Shown one piece after another: positions 7,338-14,695 of a DNA stretch of 16,590 bases (the first letter of the stretch is position 1; every line of letters begins with the position of its first letter). A program made the translations under genes and the position numbers. The notes under the pieces are model-generated. The model saw nothing but the letters and a program-made list of their open reading frames with translations, was not told where the DNA came from and searched no databases. The DNA comes from an uncultured Clostridia bacterium (GTDB lineage: Bacteria; Bacillota; Clostridia; Christensenellales; CAG-917). The stretch lies in the NCBI GenBank assembly GCA_946056785.1, contig CAMGKS010000010.1, positions 1 through 16,590 on the forward strand. The letters are read 5' to 3'.

Positions 7338-7712
7338 ATGGAAAGCGTAAATACGTTAAAAGCTCCGCAGGCAATCGGACCTTATTCGCAGGCAATTATC
7401 AGCGGCAATTTTGTTTTTACGTCGGGACAACTCGGTATTGACGAAAACGGGACGCTTAGCAAAGATATAGCTAAGCAGACGGAAACAGCTCTTAAAAATC
7501 TTTCCGAAGTGTTGAAGGCGGCAGGAAGCAGCTTGTCAAACGTTGTAAAAACTACATGTTTCCTTGCCGATATAAATGATTTTGCAGTATTTAACGAGAT
7601 ATACGGCAAATACTTAAACAATAAACCTGCAAGAAGTTTATTCGAGGCGGCGGCATTGCCGAAGGGCGCGTTAGTTGAGATTGAAGCTATCGCTGAAATA
7701 CAAAAACAGTAA
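7338..7712 (+). CDS. ridA: RidA-family enamine/imine deaminase
   Basis: Hydrolyses reactive 2-aminoacrylate and related enamines/imines released by PLP enzymes, protecting other PLP enzymes; cytoplasmic trimer in the family. The 124 residues are the usual length. Motifs are APQAIGPYSQA (9-19, with Y16), TSGQLGID (28-35), and NKPARS with R99 followed by VEIEAIA with E114. R99 and E114 correspond to E. coli RidA R105 and E120, so the enzyme looks active rather than a paralogue lacking the arginine. The start is 2 nt after the HD gene stop, and its ribosome site CAGGAGG lies inside that gene. Placement with metY and cysK fits, because such enzymes generate 2-aminoacrylate. Confidence 0.95.
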   Translation: MESVNTLKAPQAIGPYSQAIISGNFVFTSGQLGIDENGTLSKDIAKQTETALKNLSEVLKAAGSSLSNVVKTTCFLADINDFAVFNEIYGKYLNNKPARSLFEAAALPKGALVEIEAIAEIQKQ

Positions 7713-7724
7713 GGAGAAACGACT

Positions 7725-8156
7725 ATGAGAATATCGACAAAAGGAAGATATGCTTTGCGTGTGATGATTGATTTGGCGGAACATAACAGCGAGAACTATA
7801 TTCCCCTTAAAGATATCGTTGCAAGGCAGGAAATATCTCAGAAATATCTTGAGAGTATTATGGCCGATTTGTCGAAAGCCGGATTGCTCGACGGACAACA
7901 CGGAAAAGGCGGAGGGTATAAATTGAATCGTTTACCCGACCAGATTACAGTGTTTGAAGTGCTTAAAACTGTCGAAGGCGATTTGGCGCCTGTTGCCTGT
8001 CTCGAAGCTACTGCGAAACCTTGTTCCAGAGTGGCGGAGTGTAAAACGCTGCCTATGTGGAAAAAACTTTACGAGATTGTAAGTGATTATTTTAAAGGGA
8101 TAACGTTAGCGGACCTTATGCAAAACGACTCAGTCGGAAACAATTACGTGATTTAA
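7725..8156 (+). CDS. Rrf2-family transcription regulator, IscR-like with three cysteines
   Basis: DNA-binding repressor of the Rrf2 group (IscR/NsrR/CymR). The 143-residue protein starts MRISTKGRYALRVMIDLAEH, the winged-helix entry of the family. The recognition-helix region is ISQKYLESIMADLSKAGLL (37-55) and the wing is GKGGGYKLNR (60-69). C92, C100 and C106 (C-x7-C-x5-C) match the position of the Fe-S ligands of IscR (C-x5-C-x5-C) and NsrR. CymR-type cysteine repressors lack this triad, so Fe-S or redox sensing is favoured. The ribosome site AAGGAG overlaps the ridA stop codon. Likely targets are its own operon through the palindrome at 4207-4225. It is probably not the isc regulator proper, as no iscS/iscU is nearby. 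Family secure; ligand inferred. Confidence 0.92.
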   Translation: MRISTKGRYALRVMIDLAEHNSENYIPLKDIVARQEISQKYLESIMADLSKAGLLDGQHGKGGGYKLNRLPDQITVFEVLKTVEGDLAPVACLEATAKPCSRVAECKTLPMWKKLYEIVSDYFKGITLADLMQNDSVGNNYVI

Positions 8157-8157
8157 A

Positions 8158-9294
8158 ATGGAACCGTTGGAAATTTCAGTAGACGAGCTTGCAGACCTTG
8201 ATTCCGACGAGGTTGTTTTGGTAGATTTACGGGACGCCGTATCTTTTGAATACGGTCATATTCCGGGCGCGGTAAATTTATCGGCGGAAAGCGTATGCGA
8301 GCGAATTAAAATTAAAGACAAAATAGAATTGCTTTATTGTCGCAACGGTATAGTCAGCTTGTCCGTGGCGGAAGAAATGCGTGAAAAAGGGTATCGTGCG
8401 TTTAGTTTGAAAGGCGGATATTTAGCTTGGCTGCGTTCTCATATCAACGATATGGATACGCCTTTAAGCACGAGAAAGGCAGAAGAAAGTATAACGAAAA
8501 AGTTCCGGAGGGAGTTATTCTCGCCGTTTGTGAAAGCTATAAAAGAATACAATCTTTTGCAATCGGGAGACAAAATAGCCGTTTGTATTTCGGGCGGAAA
8601 AGATTCGACTTTAATGGCAAAATTGTTTCAATTATTACACCGACACAGCAAGATTTCGTTTGAAGTCGTCTATCTTGTCATGAACCCCGGTTACAGCATT
8701 GAAAACAGCGAAGTCATTATGAGAAACGCCAAAATGCTCGGTATACCGATAACCATTTTTGACACAAATATTTTCGACAGCGTTTTTGATATCGAAAAAT
8801 CGCCTTGTTACGTCTGTGCCCGTATGCGTAGGGGATATTTGTACAGTAAGGCAAAAGAACTCGGATGCAACAAGATTGCATTGGGGCATCACTATGACGA
8901 CGTCATAGAAACTATTTTAATGGGTATGCTTTACGGGGCACAAATGCAAACGATGATGCCGAAAGTCAAGAGTGCAAATTTTGAAGGAATGGAATTAATC
9001 CGTCCTATGTATCTGATACGAGAAAACGATATAAAACGTTGGCGAGACTATAACAATCTCCGCTTTATTCAATGCGCTTGCAAGTTTACCGACTATTGCA
9101 CGGCGGAAGGTTGCAAAACTTCTAATACCGGTTCTAAGCGAAAAAAGGTTAAGGAATTGATAGCTTCGATCGTGAAAGACGATCCGCAAATTGAACAGAA
9201 CATATTCAAAAGCGTGGAAAACGTCAATCTCTCCACAGTTATTTCGTATAAGGACAAAAACGGAGTAAAACATAGGTTTGACGACGAATGGTAA
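8158..9294 (+). CDS. Rhodanese domain fused to TtcA-like PP-loop ATPase (tRNA thiolation-type)
   Basis: A 378-residue two-domain protein. Residues 1-95 are a rhodanese domain (VDLRDAVSFEYGHIPGAVNL; active-site loop LLYCRNG with C61) that can carry persulfide sulfur. Residues 115-340 are a PP-loop ATPase of the TtcA type: SGGKDS (145-150) binds and adenylates, CYVC gives C217 and C220, GHHYDD is at 243-248, and C306, C308 and C314 lie in a later cluster. TtcA enzymes hold a 4Fe-4S cluster on three cysteines and make 2-thiocytidine at tRNA position 32. The start is 1 nt after the rrf2 stop with no clear ribosome site, so translation is probably coupled. It is the last gene of the sulfur operon. 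That the rhodanese domain supplies sulfur to the ATPase is inferred from the fusion. The substrate could be tRNA or another thiolated molecule. Confidence 0.9.
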   Translation: MEPLEISVDELADLDSDEVVLVDLRDAVSFEYGHIPGAVNLSAESVCERIKIKDKIELLYCRNGIVSLSVAEEMREKGYRAFSLKGGYLAWLRSHINDMDTPLSTRKAEESITKKFRRELFSPFVKAIKEYNLLQSGDKIAVCISGGKDSTLMAKLFQLLHRHSKISFEVVYLVMNPGYSIENSEVIMRNAKMLGIPITIFDTNIFDSVFDIEKSPCYVCARMRRGYLYSKAKELGCNKIALGHHYDDVIETILMGMLYGAQMQTMMPKVKSANFEGMELIRPMYLIRENDIKRWRDYNNLRFIQCACKFTDYCTAEGCKTSNTGSKRKKVKELIASIVKDDPQIEQNIFKSVENVNLSTVISYKDKNGVKHRFDDEW

Positions 9295-9723
9295 TTTTTC
9301 GTATGAAAAACACACGGCGAATAATGAGCGATCGACTGTATCGGCAAATTTGGAAGCCGTAAAATAAAAACGGTACGGCTTAACAGGGGCGTTTAGCGTT
9401 GACAAAAATTACTATATAATGGATCGTAAACTAAAACGATTTTAGCATTTTTATAGGTTAAAACGTAGTTAACGCTTAAAAATTCAGGCAAAGGTTTTTG
9501 TGAATGTTAGGCTTCAAATTACGGTGTGTGTCGTTAAAGGCATGTGGTGAAAGGTTTTTAAAGATGAATATGTCCGGATTTTTTATGGTAAAGCCGCCAA
9601 TAATACGATTATCGTAAAGCTAAATTGTGCATTAAATATGCAAAGCAATTTATTTAAAACGATGAGGCAGATATTATGCGTTAGTCGTTAAATATTTATT
9701 ACAAACGAAAAAGGAGCAACATT
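9295..9723. other. Long intergenic leader between sulfur operon and pdxST
   Basis: 429 bp without a gene. AAGCCGTA (9354-9361) and TACGGCTT (9374-9381) form an 8-bp stem that lacks a T-tract; a nested CCGT/ACGG stem (9357-9360/9370-9373) would exclude it. A perfect TTGACA (9399-9404) and TATAAT (9415-9420) occur but only 10 bp apart. A small AT hairpin CTAAAA/TTTTAG follows at 9431-9445. TACGAT-T-ATCGTA (9604-9616) is a 13-bp palindrome about 110 bp before pdxS. No known PLP riboswitch class is recognised and no confident pdxS promoter was found. Confidence 0.5.
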
Positions 9724-10596
9724 ATGGAAAACAGATATGAGTTGAATAAAAACTTGGCGCAAATGTTAAAAGGCGGCGTTATCATGGACGTTACCACCCC
9801 GGAACAAGCTAAAATCGCAGAAGAAGCCGGAGCTTGTGCGGTTATGGCTTTGGAAAGAATTCCTGCCGATATTCGTGCCGCCGGCGGCGTTTCGCGTATG
9901 AGCGACCCAAAAATGATAAAGGGCATTCAAGAAGCCGTCAGCATCCCCGTTATGGCAAAATGCCGTATCGGTCACTTTGCGGAAGCGCAGATTTTGCAAG
10001 CTATAGAGATAGATTATATCGACGAGAGCGAGGTTCTTTCACCTGCAGACGATAAGTATCATATCGACAAGACAAAGTTCTCCGTGCCTTTTGTTTGCGG
10101 AGCAAAAGATTTAGGAGAGGCGCTTCGCAGAATAAACGAAGGAGCGTCGATGATACGTACCAAAGGCGAACCGGGAACGGGAGATATCGTGCAAGCCGTT
10201 CGTCACATGCGTTTGATGCAATCGGAAATTCGCCGAATATCGTCTATGGCGGAAGACGAATTGTTTGACGTTGCAAAGCAGTTGCAAGTTCCTTATGATC
10301 TTGTGCTTTACGTCCACGACAACAAGAAACTCCCGGTTGTAAATTTTGCCGCAGGCGGCGTAGCTACTCCTGCCGACGCGGCGCTTATGATGCAGCTTGG
10401 AGCAGAAGGCGTATTCGTCGGCTCAGGTATTTTTAAATCGGGCAATCCGAAAAAACGTGCGGCGGCAATCGTCAAAGCCGTTACAAATTATACCGACGCA
10501 AAATTGCTTGCAGAACTCTCTGAAGATCTGGGAGAAGCAATGGTCGGCATTAACGAACAGGAAATTGCCCTTTTGATGGCGGAAAGAGGAAAATAA
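9724..10596 (+). CDS. pdxS: PLP synthase, synthase subunit PdxS
   Basis: Builds pyridoxal 5'-phosphate from ribose 5-phosphate, glyceraldehyde 3-phosphate and ammonia channelled from PdxT; a (beta/alpha)8 dodecamer in the cytoplasm. The 290 residues match the family. Catalytic features are GGVIMDV with D22, [10 protein letters not shown] with Lys79 (first imine), [10 protein letters not shown] with Lys147 (second imine), and [20 protein letters not shown] and GVFVGSGIF for phosphate binding. AAAGGAG lies 7 nt before the ATG. It is 1 nt from pdxT. PLP is the cofactor of MetY, CysK and the fusion enzyme encoded on either side. Confidence 0.98.
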   Translation: MENRYELNKNLAQMLKGGVIMDVTTPEQAKIAEEAGACAVMALERIPADIRAAGGVSRMSDPKMIKGIQEAVSIPVMAKCRIGHFAEAQILQAIEIDYIDESEVLSPADDKYHIDKTKFSVPFVCGAKDLGEALRRINEGASMIRTKGEPGTGDIVQAVRHMRLMQSEIRRISSMAEDELFDVAKQLQVPYDLVLYVHDNKKLPVVNFAAGGVATPADAALMMQLGAEGVFVGSGIFKSGNPKKRAAAIVKAVTNYTDAKLLAELSEDLGEAMVGINEQEIALLMAERGK

Positions 10597-10597
10597 A

Positions 10598-11173
10598 ATG
10601 AAAATAGGTGTTCTTGCCTTGCAGGGGGCGTTTGCCGAACATAGACGTATGCTGTCTTCGCTTGGCGTCGAATCGTTTGAAATACGGCAAAAACGAGACC
10701 TCGAACGCAGTTACGACGGGCTAATAATTCCCGGCGGCGAGAGTACGGTTCAGGGGAAACTGCTGATCGAACTTGACCTTTTCGAATCAATAAGAAAGGA
10801 TATTTTATCCGACGTACCGGTGTTCGGCACTTGTGCCGGCTTGCTCTTGCTCGCAAAAGAGATTGAAAACGATAACCGCAAACACCTTGCCACTATGGAC
10901 ATAAAAGCCGTTCGCAATGCTTACGGAAGGCAGCTTGGCAGCTTTCATGCTAAGGAACGTTTTGAAGGTGTCGGAATTATTCCTATGACGTTTATTCGGG
11001 CTCCGTATATTGCCGAAACCTATAAAAACACGAAAATCCTTGCCAAAGTCGACGATAAAATAGTCGCCGCAAGGGAAGGCAATCAACTTGTTACGGCGTT
11101 TCACCCGGAATTGACCGATGACGTTTCGGTGCATGAATATTTTATCGATATGATACGTCGGCGAGAAAAATGA
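10598..11173 (+). CDS. pdxT: PLP synthase, glutaminase subunit PdxT
   Basis: Class I glutamine amidotransferase that hydrolyses glutamine and passes ammonia to PdxS. The 191 residues are normal length. Visible are the N-terminal [20 protein letters not shown] (45-50), the nucleophile Cys79 in [12 protein letters not shown], and His169 and Glu171 in [10 protein letters not shown], so the triad is complete. The start is 1 nt after the pdxS stop, and its ribosome site (AGAGGAAAA) lies within pdxS, indicating translational coupling and equal dosage. A terminator follows about 110 bp later. Confidence 0.97.
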   Translation: MKIGVLALQGAFAEHRRMLSSLGVESFEIRQKRDLERSYDGLIIPGGESTVQGKLLIELDLFESIRKDILSDVPVFGTCAGLLLLAKEIENDNRKHLATMDIKAVRNAYGRQLGSFHAKERFEGVGIIPMTFIRAPYIAETYKNTKILAKVDDKIVAAREGNQLVTAFHPELTDDVSVHEYFIDMIRRREK

Positions 11174-11280
11174 AAATCTAAGTTTTGCAGCTATTGAAGA
11201 ATTGCGTTTTTGTTGCTACGATAAAATTATAATATTCGGCATTATTGCATAAACGTTTTGAGGCAAACAAACAAGTTTTA

Positions 11281-11316
11281 AAAAATTCAGCTTTTTTAAA
11301 AGGGCTGAATTTTTTT
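11281..11316 (+). terminator. Intrinsic terminator of pdxST
   Basis: AAAAATTCAGC (11281-11291) pairs with GCTGAATTTTT (11304-11314) and continues into a T run to 11316; the 12-nt loop can partly close further. It lies 108 bp after the pdxT stop. Confidence 0.88.
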
Positions 11317-11398
11317 ACGTTAAATTAAACTAAAATTTTTGGAAAGCTATGGATACTGTAAAACAGACGCAACGGACTATAATTTTCTTTGCGTAATT

Positions 11399-11464
11399 TC
11401 GGCAAAAAAGGAAAGGTTTTAAGGACTATTAAACGTGCAAACTTTGCCGATTTCCCGTTTTTTT
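11399..11464 (+). other. Inverted repeat with T-tract upstream of the fusion-gene promoter
   Basis: TCGGCAAA (11399-11406) and TTTGCCGA (11443-11450) form an 8-bp stem across a 36-nt loop, followed by TTTCCCG and seven T (11458-11464). It could be a second weak terminator that insulates the promoter at 11496, or a regulator site; the long loop keeps confidence low. Confidence 0.35.
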
Positions 11465-11495
11465 AAGTATAGACTTGTATAGTTATTAAAAGATA

Positions 11496-11524
11496 TTGCT
11501 AAAAAAAAAGTATGGTGTTATAAT
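11496..11524 (+). promoter_or_regulatory. Promoter of the nucleotidyltransferase-aminotransferase operon
   Basis: TTGCTA (11496-11501), a 17-bp spacer, then TATAAT (11519-11524) preceded by TG at 11516-11517, a perfect extended -10. The ATG is 36 bp further on, behind GGAGG at 11551-11555. Confidence 0.75.
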
Positions 11525-11560
11525 ATAATTAATAAGCGCTATGCGTATTCGGAGGAAAAA

Positions 11561-13372
11561 ATGAAAGCTCTTATGTTGGCTGCCGGAATGGGCAAAAGAT
11601 TAGGTAAATTTACCAATAACAATACAAAATGTATGGTTGAAATAGCCGGCAAAAAACTTATAGACAGAGCGATAGAGGCAGTTAAAAAAGCGGGTATAAA
11701 AGAAATGATTATCGTCGTCGGATATTGCGGCGAAAATCTTATCAGATATATAAACGAAAATCATTCCGACGGGTCTGTCAGCTTTAAATTTATCGACAAT
11801 AAAGATTACGCTATAAGCAATAATATTTATTCGTTTTATATGGCAAGGGAATACTTAGTCGAAGACGACATTATTCTTTTAGAATCTGACTTAATATACG
11901 ATACGTCAATCATAAAGAAATTGGTTGAAGATCCGCATAGCACGATTGCCGCCGTTGCTAAGTATGCAAGTTGGATGGACGGAACCTGCGTTACGCTTGA
12001 CGAGAATAACGATATCGTTCAGTTTGTCGATAAAGTCGATATGGACTTTGCGAGCGGCGAACAGTATTATAAAACGGTCAATATTTATAAACTGAGTAAA
12101 GAATTTAACAAAAGAATCTATATTCCGTTTTTGGAAGCGTATATGAAAGCCTACGGACTTAACAGCTATTACGAAACGGTTTTAAAAGTTATTTCACCTT
12201 TGGCGGAAAGTAAAATTTACGGATACGATATAGGCAATATGCCTTGGTACGAAATCGACGACGCACAGGACTATGACATAGCAAGCGTTATGTTCAGCAA
12301 AGGTAAAGATAAATATAATCTGGTTATGTCCAAATTCGGGGGCTATTGGAGATATGAAAGGATGATAGATTTTTGCTATCTTGTCAATCCGTATTTTCCA
12401 CCTAAGAGAATGGTTGAAAAACTTCAACGTGAATTTCCTGTATTGCTTTGCGACTATCCGTCGGGATTGAGTATGCAAAACATGAATGCCGAACGTGTTT
12501 TCGGAGTCGATATGGATAATATCCTTGTCGGTAACGGTGCGGCAGAATTGATAAACGTTTTAGGTCAGTATTTAACGGGCAAAGTTGCAGTTGCCCTTCC
12601 GACTTTCAACGAATACGTAAGATGTTTTAGAAATGCCGAATTGGTAAAAATCGACAATTCTGCGTGGGACTATGCGCACAACGTTTGCAAGTTGAAAGAG
12701 ATTACGGCAAACGTTGATACGCTTATGATTGTAAATCCCGATAATCCGAGCGGATATCTTATTGACTATGACGACCTTTTATCTCTTATCGAAACAGCAA
12801 AGGGAAATAATTGCCGAATTGTAATTGACGAATCGTTCGTCGACTTTGCGGTTAAAGAAAGACGGTTTACTTTGCTTAACAACGAATTGCTTAAAAAATA
12901 CGATAATCTTGTCGTCGTAAAGAGTATAAGCAAATCATACGGCGTTCCTGGATTAAGGTTGGGTGTTTTATCTTCAAGCGATGGCAACCTTATAAAATCG
13001 TTGAGAAGTCTCATGCAGGTGTGGAATATAAACAGCTTTGCGGAATATTATCTGCAAATCTACAATCTCTATTCAAAAGACTATTCTTCGGCTTGCGATA
13101 AGATTGCCGCCGAACGTACGAGAATGATTTCCGAACTTAAAAAGATAAACGGAATTAAAGTATACGATTCGGAAGCAAACTATATTATGGTAGATTTAAA
13201 TGGCACGTCGTCGTACGATTTCTGCGTTAAAATGTTGGATAAATACAATATACTGATGAAAGACCTTTCTACAAAGAATTATTTTGAGGGAAAGAATTTT
13301 ATCAGAATCGCCGTAAGAGATTCTCATGACAACGATTTGCTTATAGCCGCAATGGTGAAGGAGATAAAATGA
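11561..13372 (+). CDS. LicC/PntC-like nucleotidyltransferase fused to HisC/CobD-like PLP enzyme
   Basis: A 603-residue bifunctional protein. Residues 1-245 are a sugar-phosphate-type nucleotidyltransferase: LAAGMGKRL (6-14), TKCMVEIAGKKLI (22-34), the NNIYSFYMAREYL stretch (87-99) seen in phosphocholine and 2-aminoethylphosphonate cytidylyltransferases, ESD (108-110) and EID (231-233) for metal. Residues 265-603 are a fold-type I PLP enzyme: GNGAAELI (325-332), NPDNPSG (393-399, N396 region), DESFVDF (423-429), SISKSYG with K458 as PLP lysine, PGLRLG (463-468) and FIRIAVRD with R582. DESFVDF and PGLRLG lean toward CobD or phosphoserine-decarboxylase relatives of HisC, but transamination is equally possible. 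The expected product is an NDP-linked (probably CDP-linked) amine such as ethanolamine, serinol or aminoethylphosphonate; this is inference. It overlaps the next gene by ATGA. No choline kinase, phosphonate mutase or glycosyltransferase is in the window. Confidence 0.88.
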   Translation: MKALMLAAGMGKRLGKFTNNNTKCMVEIAGKKLIDRAIEAVKKAGIKEMIIVVGYCGENLIRYINENHSDGSVSFKFIDNKDYAISNNIYSFYMAREYLVEDDIILLESDLIYDTSIIKKLVEDPHSTIAAVAKYASWMDGTCVTLDENNDIVQFVDKVDMDFASGEQYYKTVNIYKLSKEFNKRIYIPFLEAYMKAYGLNSYYETVLKVISPLAESKIYGYDIGNMPWYEIDDAQDYDIASVMFSKGKDKYNLVMSKFGGYWRYERMIDFCYLVNPYFPPKRMVEKLQREFPVLLCDYPSGLSMQNMNAERVFGVDMDNILVGNGAAELINVLGQYLTGKVAVALPTFNEYVRCFRNAELVKIDNSAWDYAHNVCKLKEITANVDTLMIVNPDNPSGYLIDYDDLLSLIETAKGNNCRIVIDESFVDFAVKERRFTLLNNELLKKYDNLVVVKSISKSYGVPGLRLGVLSSSDGNLIKSLRSLMQVWNINSFAEYYLQIYNLYSKDYSSACDKIAAERTRMISELKKINGIKVYDSEANYIMVDLNGTSSYDFCVKMLDKYNILMKDLSTKNYFEGKNFIRIAVRDSHDNDLLIAAMVKEIK

Positions 13373-14256
13373 TAATCAGCGACAAACAGATATCAGATTT
13401 AAATATTTCGTCAGAGCAGAAGTCGAAATGGGTGGACGAGTGTTTAAGGCATAAAAGCGAATATGACTTGCCTGCCAAAATCAGCATTAAAAAAGATAAC
13501 GGCATTTTTTATAATACAATGCCTGCCGTTATGGAACCGCTTGATATAGCGGGCGTCAAACTTGTTAACAGATACATTGACAGAGTGCCTGCTTTGGACG
13601 CCAAAATTTTGCTATATAAATATTTCACGGGATTGCTCGACGCCATTTTAGACGGCAATGAAATAACGGCGATGCGTACGGGAGCGGTTGCCGTGCATTC
13701 GGCAAGACTGTTTGCTGTCAAAGATTTTTCCGTTGTGTCTATGATAGGGCTCGGGAACATTATGACTCATACGGCGGATATTTTGTTCGACATTTATAAG
13801 GATAGAAAACTCACCGTTAAGCTGTTTAATTTTGCCGATGAAGGCATAAGATTTATGAACAGATATTGCGGATATAAAAACGTAAACTTCGTTTTGTGCG
13901 ATAGCTATGAAGAAACTTTTTCAGACAGCGATTTGATTTTTTCGGCAGTGTCTTACGTTGACGGCGATTTTTGCGACGAAAGCGTTTATAAGAAAGGGTG
14001 TACGGTAATTCCTATTCATACGAGGGGATTTATGCAATGCGATTTGTCGTTCGATAAGGTTTTCGGCGACGATACCGCTCACTTGCACGATTTTAAATAT
14101 TTCGATAAATATAAATCGTTTTCAGAAGTTGCCGACGTAATATGCAATAGAAAACCGGGAAGAGAAAGCGATGACGAGAGAATACTTGTTTACAATATAG
14201 GTCTTGCAATTCACGATTTGTATTATTCAAAACGCATTATCGAAATGATAAAATAA
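13369..14256 (+). CDS. Ornithine cyclodeaminase / mu-crystallin family oxidoreductase, substrate unknown
   Basis: NAD(P)-dependent enzyme of the family that includes ornithine cyclodeaminase, archaeal alanine dehydrogenase, ketimine reductase and SbnB. The 295 residues are shorter than the usual 310-350. Substrate-side residues resemble the family: K64 in AGVKLVNRY and R103 in AMRTGAVAVHSARLFA. The dinucleotide fold begins SMIGLGNIMTHTADIL (124-139, GLGN motif), and VIPIHTRGF followed by VFGDD (231-235) matches the family's late NAD/substrate segment. The start codon shares ATGA with the fusion gene stop, so the two are translationally coupled and probably act in one pathway. It may form or reduce an imine of the amine made by its partner, or provide an amino-acid precursor. 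True ornithine cyclodeaminase is only one option. Confidence 0.82.
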   Translation: MIISDKQISDLNISSEQKSKWVDECLRHKSEYDLPAKISIKKDNGIFYNTMPAVMEPLDIAGVKLVNRYIDRVPALDAKILLYKYFTGLLDAILDGNEITAMRTGAVAVHSARLFAVKDFSVVSMIGLGNIMTHTADILFDIYKDRKLTVKLFNFADEGIRFMNRYCGYKNVNFVLCDSYEETFSDSDLIFSAVSYVDGDFCDESVYKKGCTVIPIHTRGFMQCDLSFDKVFGDDTAHLHDFKYFDKYKSFSEVADVICNRKPGRESDDERILVYNIGLAIHDLYYSKRIIEMIK

Positions 14257-14377
14257 AACGTCTGAGGCGACAATTTAAACGCCGCTATTAATTTGCGACG
14301 TTTGTTAAAAGGCTTTTAAATCGAATTCAGCCGTTTGACTTTTTACGGCGGGTTGGATAAAAGACAAAAATTTGATT

Positions 14378-14397
14378 AAGCACTTTTTTAAGTGCTT
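14378..14397. repeat. Hairpin downstream of the OCD-family gene
   Basis: AAGCACTT (14378-14385), TTTT loop, AAGTGCTT (14390-14397): a perfect 8-bp stem about 120 bp after the stop codon. The following TAATTATTG is only a weak T-tract, so it is a possible terminator. Its right arm starts the 30-bp tandem repeat. Closer to the stop, AAACGTC (14256-14262) and GACGTTT (14297-14303) also pair around a nested GGCG/CGCC. Confidence 0.6.
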
Positions 14398-14450
14398 TAA
14401 TTATTGCAATTTTGATAAATAGTGCTTTAATCATTGCAGTTTTGATAAAT
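14391..14450. repeat. 30-bp tandem duplication
   Basis: Two adjacent 30-bp copies (14391-14420 and 14421-14450) differ at only two positions: T/C at the 12th base and A/G at the 19th. Each starts AGTGCTTTAAT and ends TTTTGATAAAT. The first copy's AGTGCTT is the right arm of the hairpin at 14378-14397, so the second copy could compete for the same left arm. The rest of the 439-bp gap (14257-14695) holds only the promoter at 14646-14674. Confidence 0.95.
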
Positions 14451-14645
14451 TTTATAAAGTTTATTGGCAAGGCAAAACGTAAACGGGAGTTTTGAAAAGA
14501 TTGCGTCAATCCGTTTATCGGTTACAGATTTTGCCTCTATTCAGTGTAAAGTTTAACGTAAAAGAGCGTTATGCGGGATACGGTTTTTGATTTTACAACC
14601 GAAAAATAAATCTAATTATTTGCGTATTAAAATTTTAAAAATTTA

Positions 14646-14674
14646 TTGACTTATACGAATAATTTTTTTATACT
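14646..14674 (+). promoter_or_regulatory. Promoter of the acyl-CoA synthetase-like gene
   Basis: TTGACT (14646-14651) and TATACT (14669-14674) at 17 bp spacing, close to consensus. A strong GGGAGGGGG ribosome site and the ATG follow within 22 bp, so the gene is transcribed independently with a very short leader. Confidence 0.78.
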
Positions 14675-14695
14675 AAAAAAAGGGAGGGGGAAAAG

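Noticed and set aside
9399..9420. Perfect TTGACA and TATAAT hexamers upstream of pdxS
   Set aside because: They are only 10 bp apart, far from the 16-18 bp needed, and no alternative partner box fits either one.
9504..9617. 37-codon ORF (MLGFKLRCV...) in the pdxS leader
   Set aside because: Ribosome site is weak and the composition is unremarkable; it is likely a chance reading frame.
14327..14509. Minus-strand 60-residue ORF with repeated IKAL-like words
   Set aside because: Its repetition comes from the 30-bp tandem DNA repeat; no ribosome site or recognisable protein.
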